DNA of 38,965 nucleotides. Origin: an uncultured bacterium. Its GTDB lineage: Bacteria > Actinomycetota > Coriobacteriia > Coriobacteriales > Coriobacteriaceae. A model generated the notes under the pieces. That model had not been told where the DNA came from, did no database searches, and saw nothing but the letters and a program-made list of their open reading frames with translations. Both the position numbers and the translations under genes were made by a program. The first letter of the stretch is position 1; every line of letters starts with the position of its first letter. Where the stretch lies: the NCBI GenBank assembly GCA_905214615.1, contig CAJMMX010000013.1, positions 1-38,965 on the forward strand. The letters run 5' to 3'. This document shows, one piece after another, positions 15,320 to 22,501 of this stretch.

Positions 15320-15479
15320 GCCACGAAAACGGCCTATTTACTACGTTTAAGCCGTAGGGGTCGACCATACCCGCTTATTTTGAAAATCGCCAAGCTGTCT
15401 ACCAGCGGTTTTATTTTCATAATGCCCGGTATGGTCTAGGGTATTCAACTAAACGTAGTAGATGGGCCCATTTTGTGGC
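15320..15479. repeat. 160-nt imperfect palindrome between convergent genes
   Basis: The outer arms 15320-15349 and 15450-15479 pair at about 25 of 30 positions and contain the exact match TACTACGTTTA/TAAACGTAGTA. Inside, GACCATACC (15363-15371) pairs exactly with GGTATGGTC (15428-15436), and A/T-rich stretches pair further in. It lies between the PLP gene and the ModE-like gene, which converge, so it may stop transcription in both directions. It could also be a REP/MITE-like element, since Collinsella-type intergenic spaces often carry such palindromes. Confidence 0.6.
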
Positions 15480-15529
15480 GCGAGCCTCAATCCGAGGGCG
15501 CGCTGGACAACAATTCAGTCCCAAAAGGA

Positions 15530-15877
15530 CTATCCTGCGTTGATGCTGGCGATGAGGTCGTTGGCCTTTGCGGCAATTACTTGGTTGATGTCGGCCTGCA
15601 GCTCCTCGTACACCGCTATGGCTCGCTCGCCGGAGGGCGTGAGCGTGGATCCGCGGGCGCCGTCGCGCTCGATGAGTTTGCATCCCAGCTGCCCTTCGGC
15701 CTCGTTCACGATGCGCCAGGCCTTAGAATACGCCATGCCCATGCTTTTGGCGGCGCGGTTGAGTGAGTGCTCCCGGGCAATACCCTGCAGCAGCAAGACG
15801 CAGCCATGGCCGAACACGCCCGGCAAATCCTTGTCGCACGCTTGAATGACCAACTTTGCCGTCGTCTTGTACTTCAT
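15530..15877 (-). CDS. ModE-like winged-helix transcriptional regulator
   Basis: A 115-residue protein, taking ATG 15877 with GGGGAG 11 nt upstream; a GTG at 15886 is also possible. The winged HTH matches the ModE N-terminal/LysR-type domain: LLQGIAREHSLNRAAKSMGM, SYSKAWRIVNEAE-like recognition helix, then LGCKLIERDGARGSTLTPSG, the wing. There is no molybdate-binding (MOP/TOBE) domain, so molybdate sensing is unproven. It is divergent from guaB. The nearest possible targets are itself and guaB, but nothing in the sequence ties it to either. Confidence 0.8.
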   Translation of the reverse strand: MKYKTTAKLVIQACDKDLPGVFGHGCVLLLQGIAREHSLNRAAKSMGMAYSKAWRIVNEAEGQLGCKLIERDGARGSTLTPSGERAIAVYEELQADINQVIAAKANDLIASINAG

Positions 15878-16070
15878 ACGCTCCACGTCTCCCCGCTAAA
15901 GTGTTTGCTGGGCAAACGCAAAGCCTGCGTCAAACCCTCGTGTGCTCTTTCTAAACCATGCATTGTAGCAGTCAAAGTGCGTTAAGATACTTCCCCAGTA
16001 TTGGGCGCCCAAGGTTGGGCTGGGTCCTACGAGGCCTGCAGCCGACCGGTCGCATGGAAAAAGGAGAAAC

Positions 16071-17582
16071 ATGGCTACGTTCTTTCCCGGTGAGTCCCAC
16101 ACGTTTTCGGAGTATCTGCTGGTCCCTGGTTACTCGTCCTCGCAGTGCATCCCCAACAACGTCTCTCTTAAGACGCCGCTAACCCGCTTCAAGCGCGGTG
16201 AGAAGCCGGCAATCACCCTGAACATCCCCATGGTTTCCGCCATCATGCAGTCCGTCTCGGGCGTCGACATGGGTGTCGCGCTCGCTACCGAGGGTGGCCT
16301 GTCCTTCATTTACGGTTCTCAGACCCCCGAGTCCGAGGCTGCTATGGTCAAGGCCGTTAAGGATCACAAGGCCGGCTTTGTTCAGTCCGATTCCACGCTG
16401 ACCCCCGACATGACCATGGAGCAGGTCATCGAGCTCAAGGAGAAGACCGGCCACTCCACCATGCCGGTCACCGACGACGGCACTCCCAAGGGCAAGCTCC
16501 TGGGTATCGTCACCAGCCGTGACTATCGCCCCAGCCGCGATGACCACCAGAAGAAGGTTTCCGAGTTCATGACCCCGCGTGAGCAGCTCATCGTGGGCGA
16601 CAAGAACATCAGCCTCAAGGTTGCCAACGACGTCATCTGGGATAACAAGCTCAACGCCCTGCCCATCGTCGACGACTACGATCACCTGATGGGCATCGTT
16701 TTCCGCAAGGACTACGACAGCCACAAGACTAACCCCAACGAGCTGCTCGACGGCGATAAGCGCTACATGGTCGGCGCCGGCATCAACACCCGCGACTATG
16801 CCGAGCGCGTGCCGCTGCTTATCGAGGCCGGTGCCGACGTCCTGTGCATTGACTCTTCCGAGGGCTTCAGCGAGTGGCAGAAGCGCACCATCGAGTGGAT
16901 CCGCGCTAACTACGGCGAGGACGTCAAGGTCGGTGCCGGTAACGTCGTCGACGCCGAGGGCTTCCGCTTTTTGGCCGACTGCGGTGCCGACTTCATCAAG
17001 GTCGGTATCGGCGGCGGCTCCATCTGCATTACCCGCGAGACCAAGGGTATCGGCCGTGGTCAGGCCACCGCGCTGATCGATGTCTGCCGCGCTCGCGACG
17101 AGTACTACGAGGAGACCGGCGTCTACGTGCCCGTGTGCTCCGACGGCGGTATCGTCTACGACTACCACATGACGCTCGCCCTTGCCATGGGCGCCGACTT
17201 TATGATGCTGGGCCGCTACTTCGCCCGCTTTGACGAGAGCCCGACCGAGCGCGTCAACGTCAACGGCCAGTACATGAAGGAGTACTGGGGCGAGGGTTCT
17301 GCGCGTGCCCGCAACTGGCAGCGCTACGACCTGGGCGGCGCCGCGAAGCTCAGCTTCGTCGAGGGCGTCGACTCCTACGTTCCCTACGCCGGCTCCCTCA
17401 AGGACGGCGTGGGCGGCACGCTCTACAAGGTCAAGTCCACGATGTGCAACTGCGGCGCCCTCTCGATCCCCGAGCTCCAGGAAAAGGCACGCCTGACCCT
17501 GGTCTCCTCGACCTCGATCGTCGAAGGCGGAGCCCACGACGTCGTAGTCAAGGACTCCCAACAGAGCGTAACGTATCGATAA
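16071..17582 (+). CDS. guaB: IMP dehydrogenase
   Basis: A 503-residue protein. ATG 16071 follows AAGGAG. It converts IMP to XMP with NAD+, the first step of GMP synthesis, in the cytoplasm. The barrel is interrupted by two CBS domains (about 103-220). The catalytic loop is GIGGGSICITRETKGIGRG with Cys319. The flap contains RNWQRYD with Arg418 and Tyr419, and the end is STSIVEGGAHDVVVKD. The common bacterial loop reads GPGSICTTR. This version, including length and residue numbers, matches what I recall of the enzyme from the protozoan Tritrichomonas foetus, which was proposed to be of bacterial origin. It is a single-gene unit, followed by a hairpin terminator. Confidence 0.95.
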   Translation: MATFFPGESHTFSEYLLVPGYSSSQCIPNNVSLKTPLTRFKRGEKPAITLNIPMVSAIMQSVSGVDMGVALATEGGLSFIYGSQTPESEAAMVKAVKDHKAGFVQSDSTLTPDMTMEQVIELKEKTGHSTMPVTDDGTPKGKLLGIVTSRDYRPSRDDHQKKVSEFMTPREQLIVGDKNISLKVANDVIWDNKLNALPIVDDYDHLMGIVFRKDYDSHKTNPNELLDGDKRYMVGAGINTRDYAERVPLLIEAGADVLCIDSSEGFSEWQKRTIEWIRANYGEDVKVGAGNVVDAEGFRFLADCGADFIKVGIGGGSICITRETKGIGRGQATALIDVCRARDEYYEETGVYVPVCSDGGIVYDYHMTLALAMGADFMMLGRYFARFDESPTERVNVNGQYMKEYWGEGSARARNWQRYDLGGAAKLSFVEGVDSYVPYAGSLKDGVGGTLYKVKSTMCNCGALSIPELQEKARLTLVSSTSIVEGGAHDVVVKDSQQSVTYR

Positions 17583-17630
17583 GATAAGACCTGCACATAA
17601 AGGTTGAGCCTCAACCACGTTATTTAGATA

Positions 17631-17672
17631 AAGCGAGATGCCTGCAAGTCGCAGACATCTCGCTTGTTGTAT
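17631..17672 (+). terminator. Hairpin terminator after guaB
   Basis: A 10-bp stem, AAGCGAGATG (17631-17640) with CATCTCGCTT (17656-17665), has an inner CTGC/GCAG pairing. A weak T-run follows (GTTGTATTT). A second near-palindrome, GGTTGAG-C-CTCAACC (17602-17616), lies before it. Confidence 0.65.
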
Positions 17673-17699
17673 TTGCTATCATCATGCGAGTTAACCTTA

Positions 17700-17818
17700 G
17701 GGTCGGTCGGCTTAGCTTTGTTCGCTACAAGTTCCGCACGCAAAGAAGAGCACTTAATGTGCTCTTCGTCTTGCGCAGGACTGTCCGCAGTAGCGAATAA
17801 AGCTAAGCCGTCCGACCC
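17700..17818 (+). repeat. 119-nt long hairpin in the leader of leuS
   Basis: Arms of 29 nt (17700-17728 and 17790-17818) pair with only two mismatches. A second perfect hairpin, AAGAGCAC/GTGCTCTT (17746-17766), forms the tip, with further pairing between. It ends 22 nt before the leuS start, just ahead of the AAAGGAG site. It could be a folded mRNA leader controlling leuS or an inserted palindromic element. No T-box sequence (AGGGTGGNACCGCG) is present. Confidence 0.7.
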
Positions 17819-17840
17819 CAGCAAGATTAAAGGAGCTGAT

Positions 17841-20417
17841 ATGTGCGATTGCACAGATCATAAGGATGAGATCCCTGCTTACGACGCGCAGGCCATTGAG
17901 TCCAAGTGGATGAAGGCCTGGGAGGACTCCAACCTCTTTGCCGTCGACACCGACGCCAGCAAGCCCAAGAAGTACGTGCTCGAAATGTTCCCGTATCCGT
18001 CGGGCGACCTGCACATGGGCCACGCGCGCAACTATACCATCGGCGATGCCATGGCCCGTCAGGCCCGCATGCGCGGCTACGACGTGCTGCATCCCATCGG
18101 CTTTGACGCCTTTGGCCTGCCCGCCGAGAACGCCGCCATCAAGCACAATACGCAGGCTGCCGCCTGGACGTATAAGAACATGGACCAGGCACTCGCCACG
18201 ATGAAGCGCATGGGCTTCTCCTACGATCTGGATCGCATGGTCAAGACCTGCAGCCCCGACTACTACCGCTGGGGCCAGTGGATCTTTGAGAAGCTGTGGG
18301 AAAAGGGCCTGGTCTACCGCAAGAAGAACCCGGTCAACTGGTGCCCCACCTGCAAGACTGTTCTGGCCAACGAGCAGGTCACCGAGGGCAAGTGCTGGCG
18401 CTGCGGCACCGAGTCCGAGAAGCGCGACCTTGAGCAGTGGTACTTCAAGATTACCGAGTACTCTCAGGAGCTGCTCGATGACCTGGAGAAGCTCCCCGGC
18501 TGGCCCGAGCGCGTCAAGCAGATGCAGGCCAACTGGATCGGTCGTTCCGAGGGCGCCGAGGTCGACTTTACCCTGTGCGACCAGGATGGCGATCCCATCG
18601 AGGGCGACGAGGGTAAGATCACCGTCTTCACCACGCGTGCCGACACCCTTTTTGGCGTCTCCTTCTTTGTCCTGGCTCCCGAGTACGCCGGCCTGCATGA
18701 GCTCGTTGAGGGCACGGAGTACGAGGAGGCCGTCACCAAGATCGTCGAGGACTCCAAGCATATCTCTGCCGTCGAGCGTGCCCAGGGCACCCTCGAAAAG
18801 CACGGTGCCTTCACGGGCCGCTATGTGGTAAACCCGGTCAACGGCGAGAAGGTCCCTGTGTGGGTTGCCGACTACGTCGTTGCCGACTACGGCACCGGTG
18901 CCGTCATGGCCGTTCCCTGCGGCGACCAGCGCGACTTTGAGTTCGCCCGCAAGTACGACCTGCCGATCGTGCCGATCATCCTGGACGATGACGACCGCGC
19001 AGCCGTCGAGGCTAACGGCGAGACTATCGATACCTTCCATGCCGAGACCGTCGACTGGGATTGCGCCCATGCTGCCGAGGGCACGCTCGTCCAGTCCGGC
19101 AAGTACACCGGTATGCGCGGCGGCAAGCACTCCGAGGGCGAGGCTGCGATCGTGGCCGACCTCGAGGCCATGGGCTGCGGTCGTCGTAAGGTCGAGTTCC
19201 GTCTGCGCGACTGGCTCATTTCCCGCCAGCGCTATTGGGGCAACCCCATCCCGGCCATCCACTGCGAGCACTGCGGCATCGTGCCCGTGCCCGAGGATCA
19301 GCTGCCGGTGACGCTGCCCGAGAACCTTGACCTGGGTGCCGGCGAGACCCTTGCCGAGTGCAAGGAGTTCTATGAGACCACCTGCCCGGTCTGCGGTCGC
19401 CCGGCCAAGCGCGAGACCGATACCATGGACACCTTTACCTGCTCCAGCTGGTACTACCTGCGCTATACCGACCCGCACAACACCGAGCTGCCCTTCTCCA
19501 AGGAAGCCGCCGACCGTTGGATGCCCGTCGATAACTACATCGGCGGCATCGAGCACGCCATTCTGCACCTGCTCTACAGCCGTTTCTTCACCAAGGCGCT
19601 GCGCGACTTGGGCCTGCTGAGTGTGGACGAGCCCTTCACCAACCTGCTGTGCCAGGGCATGGTCAAGGACGAGAACGGCGACACCATGTCCAAGTCCAAG
19701 GGCAATGTCGTGCCTCCGAGCTCGGTCATCGAGCCCTACGGCGCCGACACCATGCGTTTGGCGATCCTGTTTATCGCCCCGCCCGAGAAGGACTTCGACT
19801 GGGATCCCAAGGCCGTTGAGGGCGCCAACCGCTTTATCAAGCGCGCCTGGCGTATCGTGTGGCAGCTCGTTCAGTCCGGCGACGCCAACGTGGCCTTCGA
19901 CAAGTCCGCGCTCGACGAGGTTGCGATGAAGCTCTATCGCGAGCGTCACCGTACCATCGCCAAGTGCACCGAGGACTTCGACCGCGGCCAGTTCAATACC
20001 GCCATCTCGGCCGTCATGGAGCTCGTCAACGCGGCGAGCGCCTACCTCAACGCCACTGAGGACGCTGATCGCGACAAGGCGCTGTGCTACGGCGTGGCCA
20101 AGGATATCGTGAGCGTCCTTGCGCCCATCTGCCCGTTCTGGGCCGACGAGCTGTGGCACGAGGCCCTCGGCTGCGAGGGCAACGCCTACACCGCCGCCTG
20201 GCCCGAGTTCGACCTGGCCGAGTCCATTGAGGACACCGTGCAGATCGTCGTCCAGGTGCTCGGCAAGGTCCGCGGCCGCATCGACGTTGCCCGCGATGCC
20301 TCCAATGAGGATATGCAGGCTGCCGCCGAGGCCGCCGTTGCCAAGTGGCTCGAGGGCAAGACGGTCGTCAAGGCCATCTGCGTGCCCGGCAAGCTGGTCA
20401 ACCTGGTGGTCAAGTAA
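17841..20417 (+). CDS. leuS: Leucyl-tRNA synthetase
   Basis: An 858-residue class I synthetase. ATG 17841 follows AAAGGAG; a longer in-frame version would translate the leader hairpin and is rejected. It charges tRNA-Leu with leucine. Key motifs are HMGH (58-61, the HIGH motif) and TMSKS (615-619, the KMSKS loop). The zinc-ribbon-like CPTC/CWRC and CEHC/CPVC pairs are present, as is the editing (CP1) domain with its TTRADTLFG segment. The anticodon-binding domain and the small C-terminal LeuS domain (VQVLGKVRGRI) follow. A separate terminator follows at 20448. Confidence 0.97.
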   Translation: MCDCTDHKDEIPAYDAQAIESKWMKAWEDSNLFAVDTDASKPKKYVLEMFPYPSGDLHMGHARNYTIGDAMARQARMRGYDVLHPIGFDAFGLPAENAAIKHNTQAAAWTYKNMDQALATMKRMGFSYDLDRMVKTCSPDYYRWGQWIFEKLWEKGLVYRKKNPVNWCPTCKTVLANEQVTEGKCWRCGTESEKRDLEQWYFKITEYSQELLDDLEKLPGWPERVKQMQANWIGRSEGAEVDFTLCDQDGDPIEGDEGKITVFTTRADTLFGVSFFVLAPEYAGLHELVEGTEYEEAVTKIVEDSKHISAVERAQGTLEKHGAFTGRYVVNPVNGEKVPVWVADYVVADYGTGAVMAVPCGDQRDFEFARKYDLPIVPIILDDDDRAAVEANGETIDTFHAETVDWDCAHAAEGTLVQSGKYTGMRGGKHSEGEAAIVADLEAMGCGRRKVEFRLRDWLISRQRYWGNPIPAIHCEHCGIVPVPEDQLPVTLPENLDLGAGETLAECKEFYETTCPVCGRPAKRETDTMDTFTCSSWYYLRYTDPHNTELPFSKEAADRWMPVDNYIGGIEHAILHLLYSRFFTKALRDLGLLSVDEPFTNLLCQGMVKDENGDTMSKSKGNVVPPSSVIEPYGADTMRLAILFIAPPEKDFDWDPKAVEGANRFIKRAWRIVWQLVQSGDANVAFDKSALDEVAMKLYRERHRTIAKCTEDFDRGQFNTAISAVMELVNAASAYLNATEDADRDKALCYGVAKDIVSVLAPICPFWADELWHEALGCEGNAYTAAWPEFDLAESIEDTVQIVVQVLGKVRGRIDVARDASNEDMQAAAEAAVAKWLEGKTVVKAICVPGKLVNLVVK

Positions 20418-20447
20418 GCACTGCGCGCTTAGCTGACGCATTAAAGA

Positions 20448-20485
20448 CGAGGGGCGATCCGGTTGGGTCGTCCCTCGTTTTGTTT
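20448..20485 (+). terminator. Intrinsic terminator of leuS
   Basis: ACGAGGGGCGA (20448-20458) pairs with TCGTCCCTCGT (20468-20478), one bulged position, and is followed by TTTTGTTT. Confidence 0.8.
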
Positions 20486-20559
20486 AGCCTGGCCGCGGTC
20501 AATTGTCCTATTCTTGTGGAGAAGCTGTGCGCACGCTGACCTGCAGATTCGTACTGTGC

Positions 20560-20588
20560 TTGCACGTTTTCGCAGCTATTGCTATAGT
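20560..20588 (+). promoter_or_regulatory. Promoter of the rimP-nusA-infB operon
   Basis: TTGCAC (20560-20565), exactly 17 nt, then TATAGT (20583-20588). Transcription would begin near 20595, about 22 nt before an intrinsic terminator and 72 nt before rimP. Confidence 0.75.
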
Positions 20589-20616
20589 TTGCTTGCAAAT
20601 GAAGTTGTAATTGAAA

Positions 20617-20646
20617 GAAGTGGGGTTTCGGCCCCGCTTCTTTTTT
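20617..20646 (+). terminator. Leader terminator (attenuator) before rimP
   Basis: GAAGTGGGG (20617-20625) pairs with CCCCGCTTC (20632-20640), including one G-T pair, and is followed by six T. It lies between the promoter at 20560-20588 and the rimP start at 20667, so every transcript from that promoter meets it first. Its strength and position fit transcription attenuation of the operon. NusA, encoded in the operon, is a known modulator of such terminators. Confidence 0.7.
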
Positions 20647-20666
20647 GTATGGATGGAGGTGCCGCA

Positions 20667-21161
20667 ATGGTCAAGACTAAGACCGAGCAGGCGATCATCG
20701 ATGCGCTCGAGGCCGTCGCTCCCCAGCACGATGTCGACATCGTCGACGTCGAGCTCGTGGGTGCCACCAAGGCCCCCTGCGTGCGCGTGCGTATCGAGGG
20801 TGCCGAGGGTCAGAGCCTGTCGCTCAACGACGTCACGGCCAATACCAAGTGGATCGGCGACGTGATTGAGGAGCTCGACCCCATCTCTTCGAGCTATACG
20901 CTCGAGGTATCGAGCCCGGGTATGGCGCGCCCGCTGCGCCGTCCGCGCGACTTTGCCCGCTTTGTGGGCGAGGACTGCGAGCTCACCTCCACCGCCACCG
21001 AGGGCCGTCGCAAGTACGCCGGCAAGATTGCCGCCGCCACCGAGACGAACGTGACCCTCGAGCTCGAGGACGGCGAGTCCGTTACCCTCGATTTTTCTGA
21101 TGTTAAAAAGTGCAAGTTGAAGCCCACCTACGACTTCAAGCCCGCGAAGGAAGGAAAGTAA
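20667..21161 (+). CDS. rimP: Ribosome maturation factor RimP
   Basis: A 164-residue protein. ATG 20667 follows GGAGG at 8 nt; the longer frame from 20463 runs through the terminator and is rejected. RimP assists late assembly of the 30S ribosomal subunit in the cytoplasm. Visible features are the N-terminal fold with VDIVDVELVGATKAPCVRVRI, the family signature YTLEVSSPGMARPLRRPRDF near the centre, and a C-terminal SH3-like barrel (KYAGKIAAATETNVTLEL). nusA starts 1 nt after its stop, the classic rimP-nusA-infB order. Confidence 0.95.
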   Translation: MVKTKTEQAIIDALEAVAPQHDVDIVDVELVGATKAPCVRVRIEGAEGQSLSLNDVTANTKWIGDVIEELDPISSSYTLEVSSPGMARPLRRPRDFARFVGEDCELTSTATEGRRKYAGKIAAATETNVTLELEDGESVTLDFSDVKKCKLKPTYDFKPAKEGK

Positions 21162-21162
21162 G

Positions 21163-22410
21163 ATGGCAGCATCCGACATGATGTCCGCCCTGATGGAGCT
21201 TTGCCAGGAGAAGCACATCGACCAGCTCTACCTGATCGACCGCCTGGAGCAGTCGCTCGCCAAGAGCTATGCCGAGATCCTGCATCTTGAGTGGGGCGCT
21301 AAGGTGACCATCGACCGCACCACCGGCAAGATCTACGTCTACCGCCTGGAGCCGATCGACGATTCCATGGACGAGGAGGGCAACTTCACCGAGTTCGAGG
21401 AGATCGACGTCACCCCCAAGAACACGAGCCGCATCGCTGCCCAGCACGCCAAGGCCGAGATCAACGCCATCGTGCGTAACTCCGCCCGCGAGCAGATCTA
21501 CGAGGAGTTCTCCGGCCGCATCGGTGACCTCATCAGCGGTACCGTGCTGCAGTCCACGCCCGACTTCACGATCGTCAAGATTCGCGAAGGCGTCGAGGCC
21601 GAGCTGCCGCACTTCGATCAGCGTCGTTACGAGAACGAGCGCAACGAGCGTCCGATGGGCGAGCGCTACCTGCACAATCAGCACATCAAGGCCGTGATCA
21701 TCGACGTTCGCGACCCCAACTCCAACCTGCAGCCGGTTCGTGGCGAGCACAGCCGTCCGCCGATTGTCATCTCCCGTACCCACCCCGAGCTCATGCGTCG
21801 TCTGTTTGAGCAGGAGGTGCCCGAGATCTATGAGGGCACCGTCCAGATCAAGTCGATCGCCCGCGAGCCCGGCCAGCGTTCCAAGGTCGCCGTCCACTCG
21901 CTCGACGACCGTCTGGATCCCGTGGGCGCCTGCGTCGGCCCCAAGGGCAGCCGTGTTCGCGCTGTCGTGGGCGAGCTCCGTGGCGAGCGCGTCGACGTCA
22001 TCCTGTGGGATGCCGATCCTGCCGTCTACGTCGCCAACGCCCTGTCGCCCGCTAAGGTCACTCGCGTCCTCATTGACGAGGAGAAGGCCTACGCCGGCGT
22101 CATCGTCCCCGACGACCAGCTGTCCCTCGCCATCGGCAAGGAGGGCCAGAACGCCCGCCTCGCCGCGCGCCTGACCGGCTGGCACATCGACATCAAGTCC
22201 GAGACGCTTGCCGCCGACATCCTCAAGAACGTTCCCGTTCACGAGGAGCCCGCCGCCGACCTGATCGGTGACGAGGAGGACGAGGACGTCCGTCGCTGCG
22301 AGTACGTGTCCGAGGACGGCATCCAGTGCCGCAACCAGGCCCGTCCCGGCTCCCGTTTCTGCGGTGTCCACGACACCGACGCCTTCGATGATGCGGAGGA
22401 CCTGATCTAG
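21163..22410 (+). CDS. nusA: Transcription factor NusA with C-terminal Cys/His motif
   Basis: A 415-residue protein. It binds RNA polymerase and modulates pausing, termination and antitermination. Domain order is an N-terminal polymerase-binding domain (about 1-125), S1 (about 130-200), KH1 with DPVGACVGPKGSRV, and KH2 with LAIGKEGQNARLAARLTGW. An acidic linker (DEEDEDV) follows, then a tail RCEYVSEDGIQC through FCGVH. In this tail C379, C389, C400 and H403 form C-x9-C-x10-C-x2-H, which looks like a small zinc-binding motif. That tail is not part of the usual NusA. No ylxR gene follows; infB comes next after 91 nt. Confidence 0.95.
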   Translation: MAASDMMSALMELCQEKHIDQLYLIDRLEQSLAKSYAEILHLEWGAKVTIDRTTGKIYVYRLEPIDDSMDEEGNFTEFEEIDVTPKNTSRIAAQHAKAEINAIVRNSAREQIYEEFSGRIGDLISGTVLQSTPDFTIVKIREGVEAELPHFDQRRYENERNERPMGERYLHNQHIKAVIIDVRDPNSNLQPVRGEHSRPPIVISRTHPELMRRLFEQEVPEIYEGTVQIKSIAREPGQRSKVAVHSLDDRLDPVGACVGPKGSRVRAVVGELRGERVDVILWDADPAVYVANALSPAKVTRVLIDEEKAYAGVIVPDDQLSLAIGKEGQNARLAARLTGWHIDIKSETLAADILKNVPVHEEPAADLIGDEEDEDVRRCEYVSEDGIQCRNQARPGSRFCGVHDTDAFDDAEDLI

Positions 22411-22501
22411 CGCGCGGTCGCGCCGGGCAGGTCCCAGCGCATACCCCACGCTCGTTCAGTCTCTAGGCACCCAAGGTGCCAGAAAGGGTAGGTGAAGTCA
22501 T

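Noticed and set aside
16179..17618. Long minus-strand open frame opposite guaB
   Set aside because: It mirrors the codon bias of the G+C-rich guaB gene, has no ribosome site and encodes a repetitive Val/Leu/Gly/Asp-rich product. The same applies to long frames opposite leuS, infB, nusA, dnaG and recG.
17700..17840. T-box riboswitch upstream of leuS
   Set aside because: No AGGGTGGNACCGCG T-box sequence, no specifier loop and no terminator/antiterminator pair are visible; only a single long hairpin.
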